Source of the DNA: Salipiger sp. CCB-MM3
GTDB lineage: Bacteria; Pseudomonadota; Alphaproteobacteria; Rhodobacterales; Rhodobacteraceae
Direction: 5' to 3'
Length of the DNA stretch: 64,000 nt
NCBI RefSeq assembly: GCF_001687105.1
Contig: NZ_CP014596.1
Coordinates: 551,501-615,500 of the forward strand
Part shown: one piece after another, positions 17,213 through 26,978 of the stretch
Position numbering within the stretch: the first letter of the stretch is position 1
Layout: every line of letters starts with the position of its first letter
Made by a program: the position numbers and the translations under genes
Notes under the pieces: model-generated
The model's input: the letters and a program-made list of their open reading frames with translations, nothing else
Database searches by the model: none
Told to the model about the DNA's origin: nothing

Positions 17213-18784
17213 TCAGGTGTTGTCACTGTCCTCGTCATAGCCCTCGTCGCCGCGCCGGAACGAGGTCACCCGATCCTCGCGCGCGTGATAGGGCGTGCCC
17301 TCCTCGGGCGGCGCGGTTTTTCCGGGCTCCTCGGTGAAGGGCAGCGCGCCGGGCTTGGCCATATGCACATGCATGTCGGTCTGCGGGAAGGGGATCGAGA
17401 TCCCCTCGCGGTCGAAGGCCTCCTTCACCTGCCGGGTGAGGTCCCAGTAGACCGTCCAGTAATCCTCGACGTTCACCCATGGCCGGCAGATGAAATCCAC
17501 CGAACTGGCCCCCAGCGCGTTGACCCGCACCACCGGCGCCGGATCGTCGAGGATCAGCGGATGCTCGGCCACCACCTTTTCGAGCACCTCCTGCGCCTTT
17601 TCGATCGAGTCGCCGTAGCCGATGCCGAAGGTCAGATCGACGCGGCGCGTGGCGCTGGCGGTGACATTGGTGATCACGTCGCCCCAGACCTTGGAGTTGG
17701 GGATGACGATCACCTGATTGTCGGGCGTCAGCACGGTGGTCGAGACGATGGACACCGATTGCACCGTGCCGCCGGTGCCCGCCACGGTGACGTAATCGCC
17801 CTCGTCGAAGGGCCGGTTGATCATGATCATAAGTCCGGCCGCAAGGTTGCCCAGCGTGTCCTGCATGGCGAAGGCGATGATGAAGGACGCGCCGCCGACC
17901 AGAGCGAAGAGCGGTGTGACGTCGATCCCCAAGGCGCTGAGCACGATCATCAACCCGAACGCGATGGTCAACCAGTAGATCACCATGACGATGAAGGCCT
18001 GCAGCAGTTTCGACAGGTCGGGTACCCGCGAGAGCGCCCGGCGCGCCACGCCGCGCACCGCGCGGGCGAGGATCAGCAGACCCAGCAGCGAGCCGACGAT
18101 GACCGCCACGCGCAGCGCCAGCTGCACGCCGCCATCTTCATCCGTCGCCCAGTTCGCCGCCTGCGACAGCAGCGTGCGCCAATCGGCGCGCTGGGTTTCG
18201 TCGACATGAATGGCCGCCCGGTAGGCGCGGTAGCCCGCAACCTCGGCCTCGTCGCCGCCCTTGGCTTCCAGCGCGGCGACCACGGTGCTGAGGTTCTCGA
18301 AGGCGTCATTGCGGACCTCAGTAAGCTGGGTCAGCCGCTCGCGCGGCACCTCTTCGCCATTGGCCTCGCGAGCGTTGATCGCCATCTGCTCTTGCACCAC
18401 CGCCTTGGTCATGCCCTTGGCGATCCCCTCCCAGGCCTGCGCCAGCTGCGAAAGCTCGGCGGCGGTCAGCGGCAGCGTGCGCAGCGCCAGTTCGTCAGAC
18501 GGGATCGACGGATTGGCCAGCGCGGTGAGCAGCGCAGCATCGCTCTCGGGCTCCAGCGGTGCATCGGCGGCACCCGCCGCCGAGAGCACCTCTGGCCGGC
18601 TGATCGCGGCCTGACGGCCCCGTTCCTCGGCACCTTCGATCACTTGCTCGGCGGGGGAGGGCGGCTCTTCAGCAGCGGCCTCGGGCGGGGCATCGGCGGT
18701 TTCCTGCGCGATGGCGGGGATGGCGATGCAGGCGGTCAGAGAAAGCAGGAGAATGGAAAGAAGTCGCAATATGTCGCGCGGCAT
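17213..18784 (-). CDS. MscS-family mechanosensitive ion channel with periplasmic N-terminal domain
   Basis: MscS channels open under membrane tension and release solutes during hypo-osmotic shock. The 523-residue product has a signal peptide (about 1-26, ending AIPAIA), a periplasmic region of roughly 190 residues, then membrane helices near 215-245 and 262-285 and the pore helix region AFAMQDTLGNLAAGLMIMI, followed by the beta domain (VTVAGTGGTVQSVSIVSTTV). The C-terminus is acidic and unstructured. It is convergent with the MFS gene, with 18 bases between stops. Confidence 0.92.
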   Translation of the reverse strand: MPRDILRLLSILLLSLTACIAIPAIAQETADAPPEAAAEEPPSPAEQVIEGAEERGRQAAISRPEVLSAAGAADAPLEPESDAALLTALANPSIPSDELALRTLPLTAAELSQLAQAWEGIAKGMTKAVVQEQMAINAREANGEEVPRERLTQLTEVRNDAFENLSTVVAALEAKGGDEAEVAGYRAYRAAIHVDETQRADWRTLLSQAANWATDEDGGVQLALRVAVIVGSLLGLLILARAVRGVARRALSRVPDLSKLLQAFIVMVIYWLTIAFGLMIVLSALGIDVTPLFALVGGASFIIAFAMQDTLGNLAAGLMIMINRPFDEGDYVTVAGTGGTVQSVSIVSTTVLTPDNQVIVIPNSKVWGDVITNVTASATRRVDLTFGIGYGDSIEKAQEVLEKVVAEHPLILDDPAPVVRVNALGASSVDFICRPWVNVEDYWTVYWDLTRQVKEAFDREGISIPFPQTDMHVHMAKPGALPFTEEPGKTAPPEEGTPYHAREDRVTSFRRGDEGYDEDSDNT

Positions 18785-18963
18785 GTAGGCCTCGATTCAA
18801 GTCGTGATTTCAATGGATTGGTAAGTTACAAAAAGACTTGTTTCGAGTTTAGCAGGACAGCGGCGCAGACACACCACCCAAGGGAGTTTTAAAGCGCCGT
18901 TCCTCGCATTTGCCGCGAGCGCACGCTTTGCCACGCCCACATGATTGGCGGACTGGCAAAAGA

Positions 18964-18993
18964 AAACCACCCGGCGGCGCCGCCGGGTGGTTT
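18964..18993 (-). terminator. Perfect 30-bp palindrome downstream of the peroxiredoxin gene
   Basis: AAACCACCCGGCGGC followed immediately by its exact reverse complement, 27 bases past the peroxiredoxin stop. On the minus strand it runs into TTTTCTTTTG, so it reads as a rho-independent terminator for that gene. Confidence 0.8.
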
Positions 18994-19020
18994 CCCAAAT
19001 CAGTACCTAAGAACTGCGCG

Positions 19021-19674
19021 TCAGTCCGGGTTCTTGGCGAAGCGCAGGTAGGGCAGCTTGATGTCCAGCTCGCCGTATTTGGCCGCCGCCGCCTCGTTGT
19101 CGAGCGACAAGGCGACGATCACGTCCTGACCGGTCTCCCAGTTCGCCGGGGTCGCCAGCGGCTGCTCATAGGTGCGCTGCAGACCGTCGAGCGCGCGCAG
19201 CACCTCGGCGAAGTTGCGGCCCACCGACATCGGGTAGGTCATCATCAGCTGCACCTTCTTGTTCGGCGCGACGATGAAGACCGAGCGCACGGTCGCGCTG
19301 TCCGCCGGGGTACGGCCGTCGGGCAGATAGGCGTCGGCGGGCAGCATGTCGAGCGCCTTGGCCACTTCCAGCCCGTCATCGGCGATGATCGGGAAGCCCG
19401 CTTCGGAGCCGGCCACCGCTTCGATGTCGCCTTTCCACTTCTTGTGCTCTTCGACGCCGTCGACCGAGATGCCCATCACCTTGGTGCCGCGCTTGGCCCA
19501 TTCGTCGGCCAGCTGTGCGACCGCGCCGAACTCGGTGGTGCAGACAGGCGTGAAGTCCTTCGGGTGCGAAAACAGGATCGCCCAGCTGTCGCCGATCCAG
19601 TCGTGCAGGTCGTATTCGCCCTGATCGGTGACCACGTGAAGGTTCGGGATGGTGTCGTTGATGCGAAGAGCCAT
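19021..19674 (-). CDS. 1-Cys peroxiredoxin (Prx6 family)
   Basis: The 217-residue protein reduces hydroperoxides in the cytosol. The peroxidatic cysteine is Cys45 in SHPKDFTPVCTTEFG, the Prx6 signature, and the long C-terminal extension (beyond residue 160) is typical of Prx6 rather than AhpC/Prx1. No second resolving cysteine is present, in keeping with the 1-Cys mechanism. It diverges from the aldehyde dehydrogenase gene; the gap contains a 12-bp palindrome at 19801. Confidence 0.93.
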   Translation of the reverse strand: MALRINDTIPNLHVVTDQGEYDLHDWIGDSWAILFSHPKDFTPVCTTEFGAVAQLADEWAKRGTKVMGISVDGVEEHKKWKGDIEAVAGSEAGFPIIADDGLEVAKALDMLPADAYLPDGRTPADSATVRSVFIVAPNKKVQLMMTYPMSVGRNFAEVLRALDGLQRTYEQPLATPANWETGQDVIVALSLDNEAAAAKYGELDIKLPYLRFAKNPD

Positions 19675-19800
19675 TGGAATAGTCCTTTCCTGTCCGAGTG
19701 ATCGGCGTTTGGTCTCGCGAAATAGATACGTCCTGCAAACCTGATGTAAAGAGGCCGCTTGCGGAGCCCGCGACGCAGTGACACTGTGCCGCCAGGGATA

Positions 19801-19812
19801 ATTTGATCAAAT
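19801..19812. promoter_or_regulatory. Palindrome ATTTGATCAAAT in the divergent prx/aldehyde dehydrogenase gap
   Basis: A perfect 12-bp palindrome 33 bases upstream of the aldehyde dehydrogenase ATG. It could be an operator or part of a promoter. It lacks the 4-base spacer of an FNR box. No specific regulator is implied. Confidence 0.3.
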
Positions 19813-19844
19813 CCAGACTCAGTTCCAGACTTGCGGAGAGCATC

Positions 19845-21284
19845 ATGATCGAGAAGCGCCAGTTCTACATCGACGGTCAATGGGTGGACCCGGTCACGCC
19901 GCGCGACCACGCCGTGATTAACCCGGCCACCGAAGAGCCCTGCGCGGTCATCTCGCTGGGCGATCAGGCCGACACCGACGCCGCCGTCGCCGCCGCCAAG
20001 GCCGCGCTGCCGGGCTGGATGGCCACCCCGGTGGCCGAGCGTATCGGCTATGTCGAAAAGCTGCTCGAGGTCTATAAGGCGCGGGCCGAAGAGATGGCGC
20101 AGGCGATGACCCTCGAGATGGGCGCGCCGATCTCGCTGTCGCGCTCGGATCAGGTCGGGGCGGGCACCTTTCACCTCACCAATTTCATCCGCGCCGCCAA
20201 GGAGTTCCCCTTCGAGCACGCGCTGCGCGAGGACATTCCCGAGCACCGGATCATCCATGAAGCGGTGGGCGTCGCGGCGCTGATCACCCCGTGGAACTGG
20301 CCGATGAACCAGGTGACGCTGAAGGTTGGCGCCGCCGCCGTCGCGGGCTGCACCATGGTGCTGAAGCCCTCCGAGGAAAGCCCGCTCGACGCCATCCTCT
20401 TTGCAGAGATGATGGATGAGGCCGGGTTCCCGAAGGGCGTGTTCAACCTGGTCAACGGTGATGGCGCGGGCGTCGGCACGCAGCTGTCGTCGCATGTGGA
20501 CGTGGACATGGTCAGCTTCACCGGCTCGACCCGCGCGGGCCGGGCGATCTCGAAGGCGGCTGCGGACACGCTCAAGCGCGTCTATCTCGAACTCGGCGGT
20601 AAGGGCGCCAACCTCGTCTTCGCCGATGCCGATCCAGAGGCGGTGAAGCGCGGCGTGCTGCATATGATGGAGAACTCCGGCCAGAGCTGTAACGCGCCTT
20701 CGCGCATGATGGTCGAAGCGCCCTTCTACGACACGGCGGTCGAGCAGGCAGCAAAGGCCGCCGAGGCGGTGAAGGTCGCCGACCCGCAGCAGGAAGGCGA
20801 TCACATCGGTCCGGTGGTCAACGAGGTCCAGTGGGGCAAGATCCAGGATCTCATCCAGAAGGGCATCGACGAAGGCGCGCGCCTCGTGGCGGGCGGCCTT
20901 GGTCGTCCCGAAGGGCTGAACAAGGGTTTCTACGTGCGCCCCACGGTCTTTGCCGATGTGACCCCCGAGATGACCATCGCGCGCGAAGAGATCTTCGGCC
21001 CGGTGCTCTCGGTGATGAAGTTCGAGACCGAGGAAGAGGCTGTGCGCGTCGCCAATGACACGCCCTATGGCCTCACCAACTACGTGCAGAGCCAGGATGC
21101 CGCGCGGGTGAACCGGATGACCCGGCAGTTGCGCTCGGGCATGGTGCAGAACAACGGCACCGGCCGCGCCGCGGGCGCGCCCTTCGGCGGCATGAAACAG
21201 TCGGGCAATGGCCGTGAGGGCGGATCCTTCGGCATTCTCGACTTCCTCGAGGTGAAATCGGTCAGCGGCTGGGCCGCCGAATAA
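19845..21284 (+). CDS. NAD(P)-dependent aldehyde dehydrogenase
   Basis: A 479-residue member of the aldehyde dehydrogenase superfamily with catalytic Cys282 in ENSGQSCNAPSRM and general-base Glu249 in LELGGKGANL. The N-terminal VINPATEEPCAVI and cofactor-site TPWNWPMNQ segments are typical. The substrate cannot be read from sequence. I chose the ATG at 19845 because GGAG lies 8 bases upstream and the encoded IEKRQFYIDGQWV is the usual family opening; an upstream TTG at 19803 is possible. It is convergent with lpxK. Confidence 0.92.
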   Translation: MIEKRQFYIDGQWVDPVTPRDHAVINPATEEPCAVISLGDQADTDAAVAAAKAALPGWMATPVAERIGYVEKLLEVYKARAEEMAQAMTLEMGAPISLSRSDQVGAGTFHLTNFIRAAKEFPFEHALREDIPEHRIIHEAVGVAALITPWNWPMNQVTLKVGAAAVAGCTMVLKPSEESPLDAILFAEMMDEAGFPKGVFNLVNGDGAGVGTQLSSHVDVDMVSFTGSTRAGRAISKAAADTLKRVYLELGGKGANLVFADADPEAVKRGVLHMMENSGQSCNAPSRMMVEAPFYDTAVEQAAKAAEAVKVADPQQEGDHIGPVVNEVQWGKIQDLIQKGIDEGARLVAGGLGRPEGLNKGFYVRPTVFADVTPEMTIAREEIFGPVLSVMKFETEEEAVRVANDTPYGLTNYVQSQDAARVNRMTRQLRSGMVQNNGTGRAAGAPFGGMKQSGNGREGGSFGILDFLEVKSVSGWAAE

Positions 21285-21286
21285 CC

Positions 21287-21391
21287 CTTTCATCTTTCTA
21301 AAAATACTCGCAGCGCGACGCCCTCCACGGGCGCCGCGCTTGTCGTGTCAGCAAGGCGCCTCCGGCGGGAGTATTTGAGGAAAGATGAAAG
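21287..21391. terminator. Long inverted repeat between convergent aldehyde dehydrogenase and lpxK genes
   Basis: CTTTCATCTTTC...AAATACTC (21287-21309) pairs with GAGTATTT...GAAAGATGAAAG (21369-21391), leaving a 3-base internal mismatch and a 59-base GC-rich loop region. One arm starts two bases after the plus-strand stop and the other ends six bases before the lpxK stop, so it is positioned as a bidirectional terminator. The right-arm sequence recurs downstream of purH at 36424. Confidence 0.65.
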
Positions 21392-21397
21392 GCCTTC

Positions 21398-22384
21398 TCA
21401 GAGCCCGAGCTTCTCCAGCCCAACGTCCAGCGGTGCGGGGTCTTTGAAGCGCAGGCGGACCGGCAGGCTCAGCACCTTGGGGCGGAAGGCGGCGGGCAGG
21501 CGCGCGGCGTCCTTCTCGGTGGTGACAAGCTGGGCGCCCAGCATCTGCGCCTCGCGCTCCAACCTTGTGAGCAGCGCGGGTGTGAAGGGCTGGTGATCCT
21601 CCAGCGCCTCACCCCGAACGATCTCGGCACCGAGGCTGCGGAGCGTGGCAAAGAACTTCTCGGGATGGCCGATGCCGGCGAAAGCCAGCGCGCGCAGGTC
21701 CTGCCAGTCCATGCCAGTCTGCAGCGGCTCCAGCGCGCCGCGCAGGCGGGGCAGGGCGATCTGATCGCCCCATTGCGCGTCGAAGGCCCGCTGCGCGTCG
21801 TCGTCGCCGATCGAGAGCAGCAGATCGGCGCGCTGCAGCCCCACCGCCACCGGCTCGCGCAGGGGACCGGCGGGCAGGCAGCGGCCATTGCCGAAACCGT
21901 AGCGCGCGTCGACCACGATGATCGAGAGGTCCTTGGCAAGGCCGGGGTTCTGGAAGCCATCGTCGAGGATGATCGCCTTGGCGCCCGCCGCCACGGCGGC
22001 ACGAGCGCCCTCGGCGCGGTCGCGCGACACCCAGACTCGTCCGAAGGCGGCCAGCAGCAGCGGCTCGTCACCGACCTCGGCGGCGCTGTGCTGACGCGGG
22101 TCCACCTCGACCGGTCCCGAGAGGCTGCCGCCATGCCCGCGCGAGACCACATGCGCGCCCGCCTCGCTCAGCCGCTCGAGCAGAGCGATGACGGTCGGGG
22201 TCTTGCCGGTGCCGCCGGCGTTGATATTGCCGACGCAGATCACCGGAACCCCGACGCGTGCGCCGGGTCCCTTGGCCACGCGCCGCGCGGTGGCGGCTGC
22301 GGTGAGCGCGCCCAGCGGCGCAAGCAGTCGTGCCTGCCACGCGGGGGCCTCGGGGGCGGTTTGCCAGAAGTCGGGCGCGCGCAT
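21398..22384 (-). CDS. lpxK: Tetraacyldisaccharide 4'-kinase
   Basis: LpxK phosphorylates the 4' position of the lipid A disaccharide at the inner membrane. The 328-residue protein has a membrane-associated N-terminal helix and the P-loop [14 protein letters not shown] near residue 50, as expected. The [20 protein letters not shown] segment is diagnostic for LpxK. The start at 22384 gives [16 protein letters not shown] and overlaps the waaA stop in an ATGA junction, so the two are translationally coupled. Confidence 0.95.
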   Translation of the reverse strand: MRAPDFWQTAPEAPAWQARLLAPLGALTAAATARRVAKGPGARVGVPVICVGNINAGGTGKTPTVIALLERLSEAGAHVVSRGHGGSLSGPVEVDPRQHSAAEVGDEPLLLAAFGRVWVSRDRAEGARAAVAAGAKAIILDDGFQNPGLAKDLSIIVVDARYGFGNGRCLPAGPLREPVAVGLQRADLLLSIGDDDAQRAFDAQWGDQIALPRLRGALEPLQTGMDWQDLRALAFAGIGHPEKFFATLRSLGAEIVRGEALEDHQPFTPALLTRLEREAQMLGAQLVTTEKDAARLPAAFRPKVLSLPVRLRFKDPAPLDVGLEKLGL

Positions 22385-23595
22385 CAGGCGTGCTCCGTTT
22401 CGTCGAACCAGCCGCAGGCCAGTGCGATCATCTCGTCGGTCAGCTCGGCGCCCTCGGTGATCACATCCCAGCCCGCATGGGCCATGGCGGCGGCGCGGTC
22501 GGGGGCCACAAGCTGCGTGAGCGCCGCGCCAAGCGAGTCGAAATCGCGCACGATGCGCGCCGCGCCGGCCTCTGCAAGCCGCGAATAGGCGGGCAGATGG
22601 CGCCCGACGTTGGGCCCGTAAAGCAGGGCCGTGCCATGCGCCGCCGCCTCCATCGGATCCTCGCCGCCGTGGCCATTGACCAGCGAGCCGCCAAGGAAGG
22701 CCACCGGCGCCAGCCGGTACCACAGGCCCAGTTCCGAGGCGTCCTCGGTGACCAGAACCTGCGTGTTCTCATCGGGCATTTCACCCGCTTCCCATGCGCA
22801 GAGCCGCAGCCCGGAGGTCCGCGCCGCCTCGGCGATCTCGGGGGCGAGATCATAGGTGGCGGGCACGAGGATGAGCAGCAGCCGGTGCGCGAGGCGCACC
22901 GCGCGTTTATGCGCCAGCAGCACCTCCTCGGCCTCGCGCGCGCTGCGCAGCCGCGCGGCGAGCCAGACCGGGCGCCCGGTCAGAACCCCGGCCATTTCTT
23001 CGTAAAGCGCTGCGTTGCAATCGAGCGGCGGCGCGCTGTCGGTGATCGGGCCGGTGGCGGGCATGGCCCGCTCTTCGACGCCGGCGCGGCGCAGACGGCG
23101 GCGGGCGGGGTCATCCACCGGGCAGATGCGGTCGAACAGCTGCAGCGTCGCGCCTGCCGGGTCCGGCACCCAGCTGGGCGCAGGGCTGGTCCATGGCGCG
23201 TCACGGGCGTCGAGCAGCACCAGCTTGGTGCCAGTGTCCTGCATCTTCTGCAGCAGCGCCGGGCGCAGGTCCTGACCGATCCAGAAACACACCTGCGGAT
23301 GCCAATGGGCGCAGAAGGCCTCGACTTCCGCCGGGGTCTCTCCGGGCAGGGGGACGGGCAGCGCGCCTTCGGGCGGGTGATCGGGCTGCCCGGTCACCAT
23401 GAGCGACAGGTCGGGGCGCTGGACCAGCAGCCGCGCGGCCAGAGCGGCGAGGGCGCGGCCCGAGCCGGGCCCGCCCGCATGCAGCCAGAGCAGCGCGCCA
23501 CTAGGACGCGGCGGGGCGCTGACCGGCGCCGAGGCGCCGCCGCGACCGCGGGCGTAGGCCAGATAGGCCGCAAGGGAAAACGGCCTGCGCCCCAT
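22384..23595 (-). CDS. waaA: 3-deoxy-D-manno-octulosonic acid transferase
   Basis: WaaA/KdtA transfers Kdo from CMP-Kdo to lipid A precursor. The 403-residue protein has a short N-terminus and GT-B features: the [10 protein letters not shown] region and a late [21 protein letters not shown] segment that is the donor-binding signature of the family. A classical long N-terminal membrane anchor is not obvious. It starts 5 bases after the DUF4170 stop and its stop overlaps lpxK, placing it in the lipid A operon. Confidence 0.93.
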   Translation of the reverse strand: MGRRPFSLAAYLAYARGRGGASAPVSAPPRPSGALLWLHAGGPGSGRALAALAARLLVQRPDLSLMVTGQPDHPPEGALPVPLPGETPAEVEAFCAHWHPQVCFWIGQDLRPALLQKMQDTGTKLVLLDARDAPWTSPAPSWVPDPAGATLQLFDRICPVDDPARRRLRRAGVEERAMPATGPITDSAPPLDCNAALYEEMAGVLTGRPVWLAARLRSAREAEEVLLAHKRAVRLAHRLLLILVPATYDLAPEIAEAARTSGLRLCAWEAGEMPDENTQVLVTEDASELGLWYRLAPVAFLGGSLVNGHGGEDPMEAAAHGTALLYGPNVGRHLPAYSRLAEAGAARIVRDFDSLGAALTQLVAPDRAAAMAHAGWDVITEGAELTDEMIALACGWFDETEHA

Positions 23596-23600
23596 GCGGG

Positions 23601-23843
23601 TCAGCCGAGTTCTTCGGTCGGCGACACTTCGGTTTCCTCGTCCCGCAGACGGTGGATATGGGCGATGAAGTAGCGCATGTGGGCGTTGTCGACCGTGCGC
23701 TGCGCCTCGGCCTTCCAGGCGTCATAGGCAGAGGCGTAATCGGGGTACATGCCGACGATATGGATGTCGTTCACGTCCTTGAACACGGATTTTTCGGGGG
23801 TGACGAGCTCGCCGCCGAAGACGAGGTGAAGTCGTTGAGGCAT
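23601..23843 (-). CDS. DUF4170 protein in the lipid A operon
   Basis: An 80-residue protein beginning MPQRLHLVFGGELVTP and containing HIVGMYPDYASAYDAWKAEA, the DUF4170 pattern. Its function is unknown; the family is mainly alphaproteobacterial and is repeatedly found before waaA, so a supporting role in lipid A/Kdo metabolism is a reasonable inference. The frame continues upstream, but the ATG at 23843 has a GGATCC/GGAAAG region upstream and gives the full domain. Confidence 0.85.
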   Translation of the reverse strand: MPQRLHLVFGGELVTPEKSVFKDVNDIHIVGMYPDYASAYDAWKAEAQRTVDNAHMRYFIAHIHRLRDEETEVSPTEELG

Positions 23844-23977
23844 GGGGGATCCTTTCCCGTGTTGACGCGCGCAACCTACTTTCTGCGGCCGCAGCGTCAA
23901 GATTCGACCGCGGGTCAGGTGGTTTCCGTGATCACGAGACGATGATCGCGTGGCGCAGGCAGGTCGATCAGGGGCGG

Positions 23978-24766
23978 CTAAGGGGCGAGGGTCAGCCGGT
24001 TCATGATGTCGCCATGCAGCGCCGGGTTGGCGGCGACAACGCCCGGGTGCTGCGGATGCCGCGCGTTGAACCGCAGCGGTCGGCCCAGCCGGTCGGTGAC
24101 CGTGGCGCCAGCCTCTTGCAGCAGCAGCGTGCCCGCGGCGATGTCCCACTCCCACGTCGGGCGGAAGGTCAGCATGGCGTCGAACCGGCCTTCGGCCACC
24201 AGTCCCAGCCGGTAGGCCAGCGAGGGCCGGTGCGCGCGGCGCAGCGGCGGCAGCGGCACGCGCCAATAGGGCGCGTCGATCACCGGGCGCGGGGCCAGAA
24301 CTTCGGCCTCTTCCAGCACCGAAGTGCCGGTGGTGCGGATCGGCACGCCGTTGAGCGTCACGCCCTGACCGGCGGCGGCGCTGTAGAGCAGGTCGCGCTT
24401 TGGCAGGTAGACCGCGGCGGCGGTGATCTGCCCGTTCTCGGCGACCGCGAGCGAATGCGCCCATGTATCGGCGCCCTCGATAAAGCTGCGGGTGCCGTCG
24501 ATCGGGTCGATGATGAACACCCGCTCGGCGGCGTGGCGGGCGGGGTCTTCGGCGCTTTCTTCGGAGAGCCAGCCATAGGAGGGGCGGGCGGTGCGCAAGG
24601 TGCTGCCAAGAAGATCGTTCACCGCCAGATCGGCGGCGGTTACCGGGCTGCCGTCCGCCTCCTTGCGCCGCACGTCGAGATCATTGGCGCCGAAAGATTT
24701 CGCCAGCGCGCCCGCCTCGCGGGCGGCGCGCTCGAGCAGCAGGCGGTCGCTGTCACTCGCCGGCAA
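23978..24766 (-). CDS. Inositol monophosphatase-family phosphatase (CysQ/SuhB-like)
   Basis: The 262-residue protein has the metal-binding signatures of the lithium-sensitive phosphatase family: SEESAED, IDPIDGTRSFIEG (Asp-Pro-Ile-Asp-Gly-Thr) and WEWDIAAGTLLLQEAGA near the C-terminus. Family members hydrolyse inositol phosphate, 3'-phosphoadenosine 5'-phosphate or related compounds; the RSFIEG variant is closest to the 3'(2'),5'-bisphosphate nucleotidase group, but this is not decisive. It overlaps the upstream TldD/PmbA gene by 14 bases. Confidence 0.9.
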   Translation of the reverse strand: MPASDSDRLLLERAAREAGALAKSFGANDLDVRRKEADGSPVTAADLAVNDLLGSTLRTARPSYGWLSEESAEDPARHAAERVFIIDPIDGTRSFIEGADTWAHSLAVAENGQITAAAVYLPKRDLLYSAAAGQGVTLNGVPIRTTGTSVLEEAEVLAPRPVIDAPYWRVPLPPLRRAHRPSLAYRLGLVAEGRFDAMLTFRPTWEWDIAAGTLLLQEAGATVTDRLGRPLRFNARHPQHPGVVAANPALHGDIMNRLTLAP

Positions 24767-26123
24767 GCGTCAGCCCCTCGACCAGCAGCGAGGGCACCAC
24801 CCGCGACAGCCACGGCCGCGCATCATTGGCCGGCACAACCGAGCGCAGCATCTGCCGCAGGTTGCCCGCGATGGTGACGCCCGAGACCGGATAGGCCAGC
24901 TCGCCGTTCTCGATCCACCAGCCAGCCGCCCCGCGCGAGTAGTCGCCGGTGTTGGGGTTGATCGTCGCGCCGATCATCGAAGTGACCAGAAGGCCCCGGC
25001 CCATCTCGGCGATCAGCTGCGCGCGGGTCTTCTCGCCCTGCGTCAGCGCAAGGTTCCAGACCGTCGGCGAAGGGCCCGAGGAGGGCCCGCGCGCGGCGTT
25101 GCCGGTGGGGTCCATGCCAAGCTTGCGGGCATTGGCCAGATCAAGCGTCCAGCCCTGCAGTACACCGTCCTTGACCAGCGCACGGCGCTGCGTCGGCAGA
25201 CCCTCGGCGTCGAAGGGGCGCGAGCCCGACACGCGGGCGCGGTGCGGATCCTCGATCAGCGACAGGGCGTCGGGCAGCACCGGCTCACCAAGCGCGTCGC
25301 GCAGCCAAGAGCCGCCGCGCGCCACCGCCGCGCCATTGGCCGCCGAAACCAGATGCCCGATCAGCGAGGCCGAGATACGCTCGTCGAACAGCACCGGATA
25401 GGCGCCGGTCTTGGGCTTGCGAGGGTTTAGCCGCTCCAGCGCGCGCTCAGCGGCGCTTTGGCCGATCTCGGCGGGGCTGCGCAGGTCGCTTTGGAAGGTG
25501 CGGCTGTCGCCATCATAGTCCCGCTCCATGCCCAGCCCGCTGCCAGCGATAGCGACGCAGGAGGTGGAGCGCGAGGTGCGGGCGTAGCCGCCGGAAAAGC
25601 CGTTGCTGGCGGCAAGATGCACGCGCTGCGCGCCGTAAGAGGCCGAAGAGGCCTGCACCTGCGTGATGCCGTTCACCGCCAGCGCGGCGGCTTCGGCCTC
25701 CAGCGCATCGCGCTGCAGCGCGTCGGGTGCCGGATCGGCGGCGGGGTCGGCCAGTTCGAGCGCCGCAAGATCCCAGTCCTGCGCTAGCTGCGAAGGATCG
25801 GCGAGCCCGGCATAGGGGTCTTCGGGCGCTTCGCGGGCCATGGCCACGGCGCGTTCGGCCATGGCGCGCAGCGTCTCGGACTTCACGTCCGAGGCGGATA
25901 CCACCGCGCTGCGCTGGCCGATCAGCACGCGCAGTCCGATGTCGGTGCCTTCGGCGCGTTCGGCCTGTTCCAGCGCGCCGCCGCGCACGTCGATGCTGAG
26001 CGAGGTGCCGTCGATGGCGATGGCGTCGGCAGCATCTGCGCCCGCCTGTTTCGCCACGTCGAGCAGCTGCGCGGTCAGCGATTGCAGGTCCTTGGCTTCG
26101 TTGCGATCCATCACGCCGTCCAT
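24753..26123 (-). CDS. TldD/PmbA-family metalloprotease-like protein
   Basis: A 456-residue member of the family that forms TldD/TldE proteases, which process small peptides in the cytosol. The DIGLRVLIGQRSAVVSASD N-terminal segment and the C-terminal NPNTGDYSRGAAGWWIENGELAYPVSGVTIAGN are typical. I do not see the HExxxH zinc motif, so it corresponds to the PmbA/TldE partner rather than TldD. GGAGG precedes the ATG at 26123; a second ATG at 26111 is possible. It is the first gene of the tldE-cysQ-DUF4170-waaA-lpxK run. Confidence 0.88.
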   Translation of the reverse strand: MDGVMDRNEAKDLQSLTAQLLDVAKQAGADAADAIAIDGTSLSIDVRGGALEQAERAEGTDIGLRVLIGQRSAVVSASDVKSETLRAMAERAVAMAREAPEDPYAGLADPSQLAQDWDLAALELADPAADPAPDALQRDALEAEAAALAVNGITQVQASSASYGAQRVHLAASNGFSGGYARTSRSTSCVAIAGSGLGMERDYDGDSRTFQSDLRSPAEIGQSAAERALERLNPRKPKTGAYPVLFDERISASLIGHLVSAANGAAVARGGSWLRDALGEPVLPDALSLIEDPHRARVSGSRPFDAEGLPTQRRALVKDGVLQGWTLDLANARKLGMDPTGNAARGPSSGPSPTVWNLALTQGEKTRAQLIAEMGRGLLVTSMIGATINPNTGDYSRGAAGWWIENGELAYPVSGVTIAGNLRQMLRSVVPANDARPWLSRVVPSLLVEGLTLAGE

Positions 26124-26228
26124 GTCACCTCCGGAAGTCTTTGATATCTGGGTAGGCCGCGGGGGCCTGCAAGGCAAGCCGGGGGCGCGGCGATAGCGCC
26201 ACCTTCGGCGGCGCGAAGGCGGGGCTGC

Positions 26229-26978
26229 TCAGCTCGATGGCTCGACCACCCCGACGATGGGTCCAAGCGGGCGACCGATGTCGGTGCGTCCAAAGTCGGG
26301 CGCGAAGAGCCGCGAGACATTGCCGTCGAAGAACAGCGCGTTGGGCATGTCCAGACCATCGCGGAACAGCGTGCCGAACTCGTAAAAGCTCACCGGTTCC
26401 TCCGAGATGGCAAAGATCAGATCCTTGCCGTCCGCCGAGGTGCCGACGCCGTTGCGGATGTAGCGCGACGTGCTATCGGGCAGGAACCGCGGGTGCAGTT
26501 CGCCGTCGATGACCAGCATCGGCCCGGATTGCGTCGCATAGCGGCACTGCGGCTTCTTGGCGAGGAAGTCGCGGGTCTCATAGACCTGTGCGGTGCCTTC
26601 CGCGATGCACAGGATGCCGTTCGGCAGCAGGCCAAAGTTGCCGGGGCCGGGGCTGGAGATGACGCGCATCTCCTCGGTGCCGTCCTCGACATAATGGCCG
26701 ACCGGGGCGCGGTCCTCATGGTACATGCCCGCGTTCATCGCGAAGACCAGCCGCTTCCCCTTTTCGCGCAGCGCGGCGTCGAGAGAGGCGAAATGCCCCC
26801 AGACCTCGCCACCCGGCGCGCGCAGGAAGGTGCGCAGGTCCTCGTCTGCGCCAACCCGGCAGAGCGTGTAGTCGCGATCCTCGAAGGTCTTGCTCTCACA
26901 GCTTACCGCAGCGGCCAGCGAAGGCACGAGCGCCGCCGCCGCCAGCGACAGCGCGGTCAGGGCGGCGCGCAGGCTCAC
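26229..26978 (-). CDS. Phosphodiester glycosidase (NAGPA/DUF2233) family exported protein
   Basis: A 249-residue protein with a signal peptide (about 1-24, ending LAAA) and the NAGPA-type core: VFAMNAGMYHEDRAPVGHYVEDG, GNFGLLPNGILCI, and ATQSGPMLVIDGELHPRF. Related enzymes cleave GlcNAc or similar sugars from phosphodiester linkages, so a role in periplasmic glycan processing is possible. Its ATG overlaps the rbfA stop codon region by 4 bases, so it is downstream of and coupled to rbfA, an unrelated function. Confidence 0.85.
   Translation of the reverse strand: MSLRAALTALSLAAAALVPSLAAAVSCESKTFEDRDYTLCRVGADEDLRTFLRAPGGEVWGHFASLDAALREKGKRLVFAMNAGMYHEDRAPVGHYVEDGTEEMRVISSPGPGNFGLLPNGILCIAEGTAQVYETRDFLAKKPQCRYATQSGPMLVIDGELHPRFLPDSTSRYIRNGVGTSADGKDLIFAISEEPVSFYEFGTLFRDGLDMPNALFFDGNVSRLFAPDFGRTDIGRPLGPIVGVVEPSS

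Noticed and set aside
17285..18892. 535-residue plus-strand open frame opposite the MscS gene
   Set aside because: Antisense to a clear mechanosensitive channel gene, with no recognisable domain.
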